A DNA stretch of 64,000 bases. Origin: Eudorina sp. 2006-703-Eu-15. Lineage: Eukaryota; Chlorophyta; Chlorophyceae; Chlamydomonadales; Volvocaceae. The translations under genes were made by a program, and so were the position numbers. This document shows, piece by piece, positions 19,296 to 32,100 of this stretch (the stretch's first letter is position 1; each line of letters begins with the position of its first letter). A model generated the notes under the pieces. It saw only the letters and a list, made by a program, of their open reading frames with translations, was not told where the DNA came from and searched no databases. Location of the stretch: positions 337,237 through 401,236 of the forward strand of contig BDSI01000024.1 in assembly GCA_003117195.1 (NCBI GenBank). The letters run 5' to 3'.

Positions 19296-20816
19296 TTGAT
19301 GCACAATACATGTGAATATAATCTCCAAAACCGACGACCGCTGTACGGACTCTAATTCCGATCTGGACGGTCGTCGTGATCGCTCGCATTCTGACGGCCG
19401 TCGTGATTGTGCGTGCACATTTGGTGACCAACAAACCCGGGAGCTTGCGAATTCGTCCAGCAATGTCGCCCGCTCTCCGCCCTTTCCTCAACTGTGTCGG
19501 GCCCACTCGGGCCCACTCACGATGACACTGGCATGCAGTATTGCCTCCCATAAGCCGAAGGTAAACCGTCCCCGTCCCCTCCCCAATGTACCCAATACAA
19601 ATTGGGACCGTACGATCCTTACCTAGAGTGCGAGCGTTCAGCATCCGCGGCTTCCCTTCGCTCTGCCAGGTCCTGCCCCTTTCCGCTCATGTGCGGGTCC
19701 AGGCAACAAATGGCGAGCGGCTGGCGCAACCCCTCATTTCGGCCATCGATACAAACCTCACACAATTGACGCCAATCGGAACCCTAAAACCAGACTCTTG
19801 TTGCTTTTACCCAGCGTAACCAATTTTCTTCGCCCTTAAAGACAGGAACAGGTTCACATACCCGCATTATTACAGCTGCCGCACAACAGTTCGCGTTGAC
19901 TTAAATTTCGCTGGAAAGTTGAGGACTTACCAGTTGGGCCGCTCGATGGTCACTCTTGCACATCTGCATTAGGCCGGCAGCTGTTCATGTGCTCAGTGTA
20001 GTCAGCTTGCCGGTGTATGACCTGCCGGCATGTTCCGGGTTCATAGTTTGTATTGTTTTCTCCAATGGTTCATTTCAAAGGCATTCATTTTGACAAACAT
20101 TATTAAAAAAATTACAAGGCATCCAAGAATGGCGAGGCATCCTAGCTGCGACGTGACCACACTCACTACTCACCACGACTGCCGAGCGACGCCGAAGGCA
20201 ACGTAAAATGAACTGCTTTCACGGCAACATGTATTATCAGGCTATGTTGCCATCCTGCGTCGCACACGCTGTCCGACTCTATGCCGGCTCCTAGGCTTTG
20301 ACGGCGAACGAACGGATAAAGTGGTGCCAATGGTGCTGCATATCAGTAATGGTTATATCTTTATCTTTTTTAAGGAAAGGTGACAAACTGAGCTATTCCA
20401 TACCGCATGCAAAGTGTCGTATAGTAGAAGGGCAGCGTGGCAGCGAGACATCAAAAGCCAACAACATTTCCTCATAATTGAAGAAGGATCTAAGTTATTA
20501 GGATTGGTTCGAGCTCCACGGGCGTTTTGCTAATGCTGACTCATACGACATATCGTTGAGCTGGAGCTGGCGACAGGTGGAGACAGCTGGAGATAGAAGT
20601 CAAGACTCACTGAACGGTCAGATTATGAATTACATGCTGCATCAATAACTAATGAGTTTGTACATAGCAAGTCACCTCCTTTTCCATGAACACAGGGTTT
20701 CCCGACTCAGGCCGCTTACACGTGATCTGGTCGGGCCGCTTTAACGTGCATACTTCGTTGACATACGCATGCTGCTGAAAGCATCGTTGCCAGTACCACC
20801 CAAGCAACTTGAATGC
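19296..20816. other. Intergenic region, no gene recognised
   Basis: Relatively AT-rich around 20040-20600. No conserved peptide was found in six frames. TTACA at 20715-20719 (TGTAA on the minus strand) could be the poly(A) signal of the lipocalin gene, 330 bases past its stop. Confidence 0.6.
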
Positions 20817-20871
20817 ATGAATGAGCGTTTCAGCGAACCGCAAAGGGATCAACGGTGTACACCAGGGCAAT
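20817..20871 (-). repeat. SINE-like family member, diverged
   Basis: The minus strand reads TTGCCCTGGTGTACACCG, then TTGATCCCTTTGCGGTTCGC and a TCATTCAT tail. It matches the 3' half of the long copies. It lies downstream of the lipocalin stop. Confidence 0.75.
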
Positions 20872-21050
20872 TTGTACATCAAAGATGCAGCTCATTGAAG
20901 CCCATACACTTCAATCACGGAGCCCAACAATTTGCAAAACAACAACACCTGAACGCAAAAAACCTGCAAACGAATGTTCTGCCGCGTACCGCAGCTGCAC
21001 ATAACCTGTGTGTTCAGCCTACGACTAGACCGAACGCCGATGCGAACGGC

Positions 21051-23699
21051 TCAAGGAGGCACCGGCACGTTATCTGCGCCGTTTGGCGGCCTAGGTCGGA
21101 CCTGAACCTGTGGCGGCTGCGCTGGTACAAAGTTCACTGGCGGCTTGGACGCATTCACTGCCGGTGGCGGTGGCAGGGGCGCAGTTGGAGATGGAGGCAG
21201 CGGCTCTGGAGGTGGGGGCGGCGTCGATGGCGCCCCGTACGTGCAACCCTGCTGCTGCACTGGCACCAACACCGAAGTGTCGTACCCCAGGTCGCGCGCC
21301 GCCTGCAGCATCTCCTGGGCACTCTGTGGGTCTACAGGCTTGCGCGACATGAGCCACAGGCCGCGGGTCGACCCTTGGGTCGCCGAATCCACGGCGTCCA
21401 CTTTGTTCTGTACGGCAGCACCCATCCAGGCCAGGAACGACGATGCGCCCGAGGGGCCGACAGGGACTTGGGCGGGCGGCGTGGTGAGGCAGCCGTAAGG
21501 GGAGGTGTACTCGGGCGCGCCGCCGCTGACAATTGCCCAGTCATAGCCTGTAGTAGTTGAAGAAACGTTGGCGCCAGGGTGAGTTGGCGCAAGGAGGAAA
21601 GCGGCCGGCTTTCCCGATACGGCACCAAGCTATCAGCAGCAACGATAGCGGCTTTCAAATCAAGATTGATATGTATTATTTGAATGAATGAATGAACGTT
21701 GCAGCGGACCCCAAAGGGATCACCGGTGTATACCAGGGCAAGCCCCAGCAGGCCCCACCGCCAAGGCGGCAGGACACCTCCACACCTCAACGCCGCACCC
21801 AAAAACACACCGGGCCATGACCCCACCCAGCCAGACACCGAAGCAAGCAGAGGCGCGCAGCGGGGCAACACTACCAAAGGGATAGGCACAGCAGATTATT
21901 TGTATGGCACATGACGCCAACAGCGTCAATGCCGTCCTAGCCCTTTAACAGTAGTGGGCCAGTGAGTACCATCTGCTGCCCCTGCCCACACGTCCTCTCC
22001 ATGACGTCCCCTTGGCACAGCACCTTTGTTCATTCGTATTCAGTACTTACCGAGTGAGGAGTCGTTGGACGGCATCACCGCCACCACCCAGTACTGCCCC
22101 CAGCCCAGCCTCCAGTTGTAGGCCAGCAGGTTCGTCAGGTAGGAGCTGGGGCCCACCTGCCATGCATGGCCGCATTCGGGCGTCGAGTCAGTCACTCGGT
22201 AGCACGGCAGGTCCTGGTCTACTGTGGGGAGGACTGAGGACAAGGGGTCTCGGGTGTATCACTGAACAGTGACAATCTTGGACGTGGTTGAGGTAGATAT
22301 CTCGGAAAGCGAAGGTCTTGATCTCGATTCTCTAACGCTTCGGCGCAGGTTGACTAAGGAAAATCTCGGGCTTCTCAGGTGATCTCGGGCAGGGTACTCA
22401 CCGGTGAGACCGTTCGATTCTGTTTAAGGTACCCTACTCCTAAGCTTTCGAGCATCGAACCAAAGATTCACTTTCCGAGATGTCTACGTCAACCATGTCC
22501 TAACTGTCAACCATAACTGTCATAACTGTCCTGCGGAGTGTGTTCAAAGCAAGGGCCGGGCTGCTGTGCAGCCACAGCATGAAGCTTCGGCTGTCGCCGA
22601 TGACCCGCGGGGTCCGCTGTAACATCCCTAATAATAATGCCGGTCTGCTCACCAGCAGCATGGACGTCGATGTGGGCTTGCCGGCGGCCGCGGGGTCCGG
22701 CACCGCCACCAGCTCCTGGGGCACCAGCGGGGCGGCCAGGGGCTGGCCCGTGGTGGTTTGAAGTGAGGTGCCCACCGGCGGGCCGTTGACCTGCGGGGTC
22801 AGTCAAACGGTACCCGTGACAGTGGCAGCAGAGGACCCATGGGTCGGAAGTTGTAACGAGAATGTAGCTGGGCAGCCTGTTTGGAGACGGACCGCGGTGC
22901 ATGATTTGCGGGGTGGGGCGGCTCGTTCGCTACGCACGGTACACGGGGGGGAACGGGGGTCATGCAGCCACACCGGCCAACACAGCAGGTTGCTGTTGCG
23001 CCAGAAATGCCTCTCCTGGAAACCGCACCCGCAGCATGTGTATTGTACTGAAACCGTTACAAGGTGGACCTCTAGTCCCGACCTGCCGTTCCAACGGGCC
23101 CAGATAGTTGTATAGAAACTATATAGAGATGAAACCCGCCCAGATAGTGTAGATCCACGAGGTACGCGGACAAGCACGGACCTCACCTGGCCCCGGTTCG
23201 CGTAGTTGACCACTTGGTACACCGGTACGTTGACCTGCTGCCCGGCTGATCCACCCAGAATCGGCTGGCCGTTGTCATTGTTGGCGCTACCGCTGGGCGC
23301 GCCGCTGCTGAAGTATGCGGCGCTCTGCCCCTTGGCGGCCGCGCGGTTGGCGGCCTGGACCCGTGGGTCATCGGGCGGCAGCGGCAAGTACGTGGCCTTG
23401 ACGCAGTACAGGTACTGCATCGGGTCCTCTCCCTGGAAGCTGATGGGCATCTGGAGCTGCGCGTACCAGGGCGCGGCGGTGTAGGCGGTGAGGTTGAGGT
23501 TGGACACGGAGGAAAAGCCGGGCGGCGGGCACTGAGGCAGCTGGGGCTGCGGCGGCAGCGGCTGCGGCTGCGGCTGCGGGAAGATGAGCCAGGGAATCAA
23601 AGTGGCACAGCCAGGCGCAGGGAAGGTCGCCACCACCGTGGCGAGCAGCAAGGCGGCCAGCAGCACCGGCGCGGGCGGCGCCGCGGCTAAGGACCGCAT
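21051..23699 (-). CDS. Secreted lipocalin-like protein with Pro-rich flanks
   Basis: Exons (minus): 23699-23187, 22790-22653, 22213-22051, 21547-21051; 436 residues with phase kept throughout. The ATG at 23699 is preferred over one 69 bases upstream because it places MRSLAAAPPAPVLLAALLLA, a clear signal peptide, at the N-terminus. A Pro/Gln-rich stretch follows (about residues 38-56), then the lipocalin entry motif APWYAQLQMP (family G.WY.Q) and YLYCVKATY, a low-complexity insertion, YNWRLGWGQYWVVAV, and YDWAIVSGGAPE with GLWLMSRKP, the usual last strands of Blc/ApoD-type lipocalins. A closing QQQGCTY motif and a Pro-rich tail (PPPPPEPLPPSP) end it. It probably binds a small hydrophobic ligand in the extracellular matrix or secretory path; the ligand is unknown. 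Exon 3 uses the acceptor at 22214, which alone keeps phase. Confidence 0.8.
21681..21815 (-). repeat. SINE-like element, long copy B
   Basis: Reverse complement of 5788-5922 with about two differences, ending in the same (TTCA)n tail. It lies in the last intron of the lipocalin gene (21548-22050). Near-identity over 135 bp with 16 kb separation points to recent spread. Confidence 0.85.
22588..22639 (+). repeat. SINE-like family member with AATAATAAT tail
   Basis: CTGTCGCCGATGACCCGCGG, then GGTCCGCTGTAACATCCCTA and AATAATAAT. It is antisense in the lipocalin intron directly after exon 2. Confidence 0.85.
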
Positions 23700-26001
23700 T
23701 TTGTGGCGGGGGATGAGCAGCGCGCGACCGTGAGCTGTGGAACTAGGGCAAGAGAACTCCTTTGGCAACGTGTTCTGGTCCGGTTTGTAATTGGATTTCT
23801 GTCACAGGTTGAAATGTTGATATGTATGGACTACGGTTTTATATGTGCCGTAAGCGAAGGATGCTCCTGGGCCGTCGCAATCAATCTTAATTAGCAGTGG
23901 GGGCAGCCAACATGCGGTTTTATGAAGCTCAGTGACAGCCGGAGACAGGCAAGGTCGTCCCTTTTTGTCTGGCATAGCGTTTGGCGCATTCGCTTCTGTT
24001 CGAGTTGTCGTTGATTTCGGGCAACGGCTCCAAGGTCGAGCCAATCGTTTGCCGTCGACTTCTGTCAACTCGGGAGAGGTTTCCGAAGCTTCAATTGATT
24101 CTCACAGCATTTCACAGGAATGTTTGTGCGGGCAAAAAGTCGTCGTGCGTGCGACGTCAATCCGCGTCAATGAACGAGGAGTTTTGCGGCGTCGAAAGAT
24201 CGCGAGGTGCCCGCCACGATCGCTTCGACAAACGGCGGTACCGCTGATCAATTGCTATCTATAAACCGGCATGACGGTGCCGTTTATGCCCCCAAAGGAT
24301 TTTTATGCCTCGACAATTCTGGCTATGCGGGCTATGCTGCTTGAGACGTGACATGAGAACACATGTCTCAATGATTTCTCCTTCCGTTCAAATTCTTTCG
24401 GCGCTGCTAGGCAGATCGCGGCGATTGAACAAAATCGGACGCTTGCGCTCTTGCCCCAGAAACGTATTGCGCTGCAGGATGAAAATACAGACACGCACAT
24501 TTTTCATTACGAAATTAATTAACGCCCGAAAGCTGTAATTGCTGCGGAAGTTGTTTTCCCTCAGCGAGGAGAATTTTGCACTGATCGCTTTCCGATGTTC
24601 GTTGTGGATGGCGGTTGATGATATCTTGCCACGATATCGGTCCATAATATAAAATCGATTCCGTAACCAGTTTCATGAAGATTGCCAGCCAATGCTCGAT
24701 TATCATGTTTAGCACAGATTATTTTCAAACCGTACGGGTCCTGATTCAGTCATTCTCTCTGAGCATCCAGGCATTTCGTATATTTGCAATACATGAATGA
24801 GGAATTCATGCGTTACAGTCACTCGTGCTTCAGTGATTATCGCGCCCGTGCGTCTCCGCCAACAGGCCGTACATACGGGCACGTCCCTCGGCCCTCTCAA
24901 AATGGCGCCTCCAAAGACCTCTCTCCACAGGGCCCGACGGTAGTCGCGTAGGTTCCGTGCAAGGATAGGTTAGCAGGAGGTGGCAGGGACGTTTGCTCTT
25001 ACGCTCCGCAGTTGTACTCAGCAGCTGCAAATTCTGCATTCACGGACGACAAATCATAGGCTACACCAGCACTGCCCACAGTGCCTGGGGCGTCGCCAGC
25101 GTTTGATCTCCCTAAGACCAAGGAAGCGGCTGGCGTCCAAGCGGGGCATCAAAACTGCGCAGCCTCCGCCCGCCCTGCCCCCGTCGGCAGCGGCACGTGC
25201 ACAGCGTACGTACAACCACCGATTGTGAACGAACCTGTCACTGGGTGCTTCACTCCGCTCCAACACATCCATCTCCCTCTCAAGACTCCATCGGTGCGCC
25301 GATCCCCAATCGTTCTGGATACACCTTAGGCTTGCCAATCCTGATCGCGAACAGCAACTCCTTGACAGGGGCTGCAGCTTGCATTTATTTTACCACCAGG
25401 TTCCTGAGCTCTAACAGATCCTGCAGCGTGTGCTTGACCGCAGTACGTCGCTGCGTCTTGTCAGGGACATCGTCAGCAACTCAGCATCAATCAGCACGCG
25501 TGACGGCCAACGGAGCTTGTAGCCGGCCGGCACCAGACGGTGAAGTTCACCCTAGATAGTCCGCCGGCAGCGTCGGAGACCCAAGTGGCAGCACAGCTGC
25601 CCATTGGGCAGCTAGGACATTCCCAAACCCATCCCCTGATTGCGAATATATCCCAGACGGCATCCCCGCCGGCCCCCGACCTGGCGTTCGCCTGGTTTGC
25701 TGCCGCACAGCAGCTTCATCGACCGTCGCCTTCACTCCACTCCACTTCCCAGGGCCTCCAGGAGACAGGACGGACTGTTAACGGTCTAACGGACAACTTT
25801 GGACGAGCGGATCGACCCTGCGGCGGCACCTGCTTACCAACAGCCCCGGGGTCCCGCTTCAATCCCTCAGGGACGTACGCGCGCGCATCGTCGTCTCCGT
25901 TCATGCACCGTCACCGCGGCCTCCCCGCACGACCATGCGCCTCTGCGGGTCCAGTGACGCAAGTGATTCCGCCGGAGCGCAGCTGCGCGGAGGGAGGTCT
26001 C
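23700..26001. other. Divergent promoter region, lipocalin and mannanase genes
   Basis: The two genes diverge from this 2.3 kb. The sequence at 24260-24850 is clearly AT-richer than its surroundings. An open frame from 25540 runs into the mannanase first exon but its first 154 residues match nothing, so it is treated as upstream sequence. No other gene was seen. Confidence 0.55.
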
Positions 26002-26034
26002 ATGGATGCTAGCAGTCCCAGCAGCCATGCCGGC

Positions 26035-26067
<33 letters not shown>

Positions 26068-26876
26068 CGCCGCTGCAGCAGTAGCAGGGCACTTGACGCG
26101 TCGTCCGCGGCGTTTTCCTTGCTGCTGTGGGGTCTGATCCTGAGCCTTGTCGTCGTCGTACCTGTGACAGTAGTGCGGGCGCAGCAGGACGACGCGGCGA
26201 CACCGCCCCCGCAGCCTGAGCCCGAATCTGACGGCGGCCCCAACATCAAGCTGACTGGGAACCGCTACACGAAACCCACAGCCGCTGTCGACGCTGATGA
26301 CCGCATTCTGCTGCGACCGCCCGCCGTCCGCCCCAGGCCGCCGCCGGCCCCCCGGTCGGCCTTCGTCAGTGTGTGAGTTGGAACCGCCGCGCCAACTACC
26401 TCCTGAGTCCTGACATGACCTCCTTTGGCTGTCACCGATGACCCGCGGGGGCCGTTGTAACATCATCAATATATGACCTCCAGACCCTCTTGGCCTCCCT
26501 TCCTTACCTTGGCAACGCACCAGCGGATGCCATTCAAGATATTGCCCCGCGACCTCTGAAGTGCTGGTGTGTTTGGACCTGCCTTTGTGTATGTTGTACT
26601 TGGTTAAGCAAGACATTTTGTTTGCCAGGCTAAGGTGCGCTGCCCTTCCCTGCCCTGTCCTGCCCCGCTGCTGGCTTCCATTTCAACGCCACCTCCGGGC
26701 ACCGGCGCCGCCGCTGTTGCCGCCGCCTTCTGGCCCCCGAAGTCGCGGCACCCAGCTGATCGCCGACGGCCGGCCCTTCTACTTCACCGGCTTCAACGCG
26801 CACTGGCTGCCAAACCTGGCGACGTTCGAGCACGAGTGGGGCCGCACACAGGCCGCGATGTTCATGCAGTCCGCGC

Positions 26877-26917
<41 letters not shown>

Positions 26918-29133
26918 CGGTGCTGTATGTGCGTGGGCGCGTGTGAACCGACTGGCTTAAGGATTCCCAGCTACAGTAATTTATAAGGATGTTACAGCGG
27001 ACCCCGCGGGTCATCGGTGACAGCCGAAGCTACAGTAGTGCGCGGGTGTGATGAGGGACTGAGGCGCTGAGGGAGCTGAGGGCGCCTGGCCAGTGGCCAG
27101 CGGCTGTCAGCGCCGGATCCGGGATGCGCGGCAGGGCAAGCACGGACGTGAATGAAAGCCAAACACGTTTGTTGGTCGTCGGTCGGCCCCCTGCCAGCGA
27201 TGGCGCCGCAGCCCCGTCAGAAAGTACCGCGTGCCATTGGCAAGACAGCACCGCTCCGTTGCACCTGTCGTCTTTGTGCTGATGTGAGGGCGCACGGGGT
27301 GCACCGTATGTGGGACCCGTCATCAACGGTAAAAACCGTCCACCGGACCCCCTGGGGTGTTTGACGCATCATTCGCGCGCAGCCTCCAAATGCATCCCTT
27401 ACATCGTTACATGCGCAATGAATGCCGTCCGCTTCAGAGGCTGGGCATGAGAGTGGGCCGCTGGTGGGCGTTCAACAAGGGACTTCCTCTGCGGCCGGGA
27501 GAGTACGACGAGGACCAGGTGAGTGCGTGCGGGGCCTACGTAGCAGTGACCGCTGACGTCTTACACGTTCGCTCGCGCCGTCGGCAGTTCCTGGGCCTGG
27601 ACTACTGCATCTACCTCGCCTCCAAGTTCGGGCTGCGGGTCATCTTGGCGCTCACCAACCTGTGGCCCCAGTACAAGGGCCCCGAGCACTTCCTCTACAT
27701 GGCCACGGGCAGCGCGGGTGCGTGCGCGTGCGTGGAGGCGACATCCATCGGACGATCGGAGGGAGGCGCAGTGGCGCACCCCACCGCAATCTATCGAGGT
27801 CCCCGAGTAGAGCGAGTACATCCCCCAGCTAATAATCGGCGGTACCTGAAACCCTAGATCCCCGGCTGCGCGCGTGTCTGTCTGCCGCCTTGATCCTCGC
27901 ATGACAGCGAGCGTGACAGCGTGTCTGTCTGCCGCATGACAGCGAGCGTGACAGCGTGTCTGTCTGCCGCATGACAGCGAGCGTGACAGCGTGTCTGTCT
28001 GCCGCATGACAGCGAGCGTGACAGCGTGTCTGTCTGCCGCATGACAGCGAGCGTGACAGCGTGTCTGTCTGCCGCATGACAGCGAGCGTGACAGCGTGTC
28101 TGTCTGCCGCATGACAGCGAGCGTGACAGCGTGTCTGTCTGCCGCATGACAGCGAGCGTGACAGCGTGTCTGTCTGCCGCCGTGACAGCGACCAGCGCGC
28201 GTGAGGCGCGTGCTGCCGCTGCTGATGCCGCTGGGGTGCCGTCGCCCACTGCCATACATACGCACATACGCCTTCCGCGTGCTGCAAATCGCCCCGCCCC
28301 AGAGGGCAAGACGGTGTACGACTACTACGCGGACCGCTCCACCCGCGAGCTGGTCAAGCGCCACTTCGACGTCATCGTCAATCGAGTCAACGCCTACAGC
28401 GGCCGGCGCTACCGGGACGACCCAACGATCATGGCCTGGGACGTCATGAACGAGCCGAGGTGTCCGGGTGCGTCAATCTATCTTGCTACCCGCCCGCCTG
28501 CCCGTCTGCCTGCCCGGATAGACGCTGCATGCCAAGGGCAAAGGGAGAACGCGGCCGCGCAAATAAAGCGCTCGTGACGCGATCCGGTACGGCATGTACG
28601 ACCTGCGTACTTGGCACAACACAATGCCATGCGAGGGCTGGATGGGCCGTAGCAGCCGCACCCGCAGACCTGCGGGCGGCTTGTCCCGGCAATGGTTTGC
28701 TCTGTGTGCTTACGGGACGCCATTTAAATGTACCTGGTCCCGTAAGGAGTTAATGCAAACCACGGATGTGTGCGAGCGAGGCCGCGGTGCACCTACTTCC
28801 CGCGGTCCGCCATGGATCCACGTACGACCCGGCGCTGCCGCTGATGCTGCTGCCGCCGCTGATGCTGCTGATGTTGCTGCCGCCGCTGATGCTGCTGCTG
28901 ATGCTGCTGCTGCTGCCGCTGATGCTGCTGCTGCTCCGGACGAAAGGATGCGACGAGTCCCAGATGGCCGTCAAGCTGGGCTGGCTGCGGGAGATGGCGG
29001 CGTACCTGCGCTCCATCGACCCCAACCACCTCATCACACAGGTTGGTGGGGTCTGGGGCCTGTGGACTGTACCCGCCGGTGCAGGTGGCACGAGCGGCGC
29101 ACTGTGATCGTTACCATTCGCCCAGCCGACATC

Positions 29134-29174
<41 letters not shown>

Positions 29175-32100
29175 GCCTACATGCTGCTAGGGGCGCTAGC
29201 GGCAGAGCCTATATGGATGGCAGAGCCTACATGCCGCTAGCGACCCCACAACTAATTGCGCCGAGCGACGTATGCCTGCCCCTGAATGAGCCTCGGGTCC
29301 GTGTGACTGCTGCTGGCGACTTGCTTGGACGCGCAGGGCGCCGAGGGCTACTTCGCGCCCGACCCCGCCACCAACCTGCACCTGCTCAACCCCGGCGCCG
29401 GGTCGCAGTGCGAGGGTAAGCACGCGAGGAACGCCACAGGATACAGTCATTTCGGCTAACATGTTATGCGCGGGGCTTAGATTGTGGCCGCCCGGCAACA
29501 CCACGTGGTACGCTACATCCCTAGTGCTACATCCCTATTCGTTGCTACATCCCTAGTGCTACATCCCTATTCGTTGCTACATCGCTCGTGCTACATCCCT
29601 ATTCGTTGCTACATACCCAGCTCCACGCACCTTTTACAGGGAACAGAAGGCTAACATGTATTAAACAAATTTCCACGTTTATAGTTTTAGATATTCTAGT
29701 AGATATTTCAGACAGAGCTGTTTGCAGGGGTTCACAGCTGCACTGCAGCGTAGGTAGCTAGGTTTCAATCGGTTTATAAACTGATCGTACAGGGATGCTA
29801 GCTAGCTTGGAAGCGTCCGCGACTCTCAATTTCGCACGGGTGCCCACGGCTCACCCCATCCTCCCTCCCTCCCTCCCTCCAGGGGAGGACTGGGTCGCCA
29901 CTGCGGCCATGAAGGAACACGACTTCGCCTGCATCCATGTGTACGAACGCCAGGTACGACGGAGCGAGGATTCGGTACGGCACACTCTGCACACGTGGAC
30001 CAAGCCTGCGTTCCATACATGCTCACACCTCCCTGCGCATTTACTTAACGTTGCTACGTCTTTCACCCGCTCGCGAACCTGACGTGTTGACTTCGTTGCC
30101 GATCATCAGGTCGGTTTCCTCGCTGTTCCGGCTGCTCCCGCGTCCCCATTTAAACCCAGGTGGAGGAGCTGCCCTTCAACTACAATCCCAAGCGCAACGA
30201 CCCCGTCTGGAAGAATTGTGACTTTGTCTGTTACCTGAACTGGTATGGTGGCGAGCTCAGCGCAACGAATGCGTTGCGTCGGGTTTATTTGCCGCTGTGC
30301 GAAAACCTGCGAAAACAACCGCTGCACCATGCCCACATTCGTTGCCCCGCGTGACGTCCGGCATCCTGCTGCGCGTGCAAAAAAGTGTACGCTGGTCACG
30401 CTTTATTACTAATGATGCTACAGTGGACCTCGTGGGTCACACTTGCGCTTGCTTGACTGGCCTCGCCGCCGGACGTCGTCGAAACTCGAACTCTTCTCCG
30501 CCGGACAAATCAAACAGCTGCCGTCTACCCTTACGGGTGGTGGCTGTGCTAGCTGCACGCACCTGTTGGGTGACGGTTTGGGGTTTCGGTTTAGGATCTG
30601 CAGGCACTTGTTTGAGCGCTCGGCGACAGACGCCCCTGCGGTTACCCTCCGACCACCTCCAGCGATCGACCCTCCACCAACCTGCCCTGCCTGCCGATAA
30701 CATACACACTTGCATTGCGCGCAGGTTCACTCGGTACATCGAGGCCCACGAGCAGGTTGCTGAGCAGCTGGGGAAGCCGCTGTTGCTGGAGGAGTTCGGG
30801 CTGACTTGGTGGTGAGGCGGGGGTCGCAGGCTCTGGAGGGTTGCTGGCATGGGAGGTGGGTTGTTTGTACGGAAGTGGTAGTGAGGTGGGAGCTGTGTGT
30901 GAGGCGGACGGCGCCTGCCTGCTGCACATCCTGCTTTACATATGAACTGTACAACAATTGATTTTCTGGAGATCATATTCATTTTTCTCTTGATTCTCGC
31001 TGTCGGGAACCAAATCCGCGTCGGCCCGCCCGTCACGTGACCTCCACAGGCGCATGTGGGAGTACGACAGGCGCGTGCTGCTACAGGTAGGTACGACATA
31101 CAGACACCGTCCACGCAGCCTGGGTAGCAAGTCAATTATCAAGTACGTGAGCGGCCTCACGACTGATGTCCTGCTGGGCGCACCTGCGCGATATCGGGCG
31201 TCCCTGGACTCCAGCTCTCGAAACCCTAGCTCAGCCTCGCCTGGCCTCACCGACCCGGACCAACAGATCGTGCAACGCCCCCTAGCCCCCTGAAAAGTAT
31301 GCACCAAGCAACGCTTTGCGCTCCCCCGGCTGCATCGCTACTTCGCTAGTGCATCGCTCCAGCAGCAGCAACGTTCGATAACGGGTCTGCCACGTACGTA
31401 CGGCTGTGCGCTGCCCTGCATACGGTACATGCGGCATTGCGCGCGCACGCGCTGACGGATGATGCAGCCGCAGTCCCCCCTCTCAGTCCGTCACCCCCTT
31501 GTCACCACCCGTACGTGCCGTGCACCTTGCCGTACAGGTCTCCTTCGAACTGCTGATTGACAGCGCGAAACGCAACGGGCCTCTGGCTGGTGTGCTGTTC
31601 TGGAACGCCGCGGCCAACTTCACTGGCGATACCGACGGGTGGGTTCCCCCTAGCTACCTGAGCAGCAGCTAGCAGCATGCAGTGCCGTAACCGCTGCGGC
31701 CCCCGACCTGCTGCGTGCGCTGTTCACTGACACTGTGTACGGTGTACGGTGCCCGTGCTGGGTTTTTTCAAGATTTCAACCTATGATACCGTATGACGTG
31801 CGCGCACCCGGCACATAAAGATGTGTGCTTCATATTGGATCCTGCCCTCCTCCGGGCGCGGCAGCGCGTAGTGATTTCACCATATTTCCATGACACTTCG
31901 GATAAGCCCTCTCATGCTGCTCCATGTACGACATGTACGACTGATATGGCGCCATCGAATGGACCGCCTTCCCTTTCCTCCGGCCGCTTCCTCAGCTACA
32001 ACGTCTACATCATGCGCTCCCCCAAATCCATCAGCCAGCCAGCGCCCTTCGACTACGGCCCCGCCACCGGCAGCCTCATCCCGGGCCCCAACCCCATCAC

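Noticed and set aside
25540..26001. Upstream extension of the mannanase first exon from an ATG at 25540
   Set aside because: The 154 extra residues show no homology and would bury the hydrophobic signal segment; the ATG at 26002 gives a normal membrane or secretory N-terminus.
27890..28190. Possible CRISPR array
   Set aside because: The 35-bp units are directly adjacent, with no unique spacers, and the genome is eukaryotic.
27561..28364. 267-residue minus-strand open frame with repeated Ser-Leu-Ser-Cys-Gly-Arg-Gln-Thr units
   Set aside because: It is only the 35-bp minisatellite inside the mannanase intron read through; the conserved mannanase exons lie on the other strand around it.
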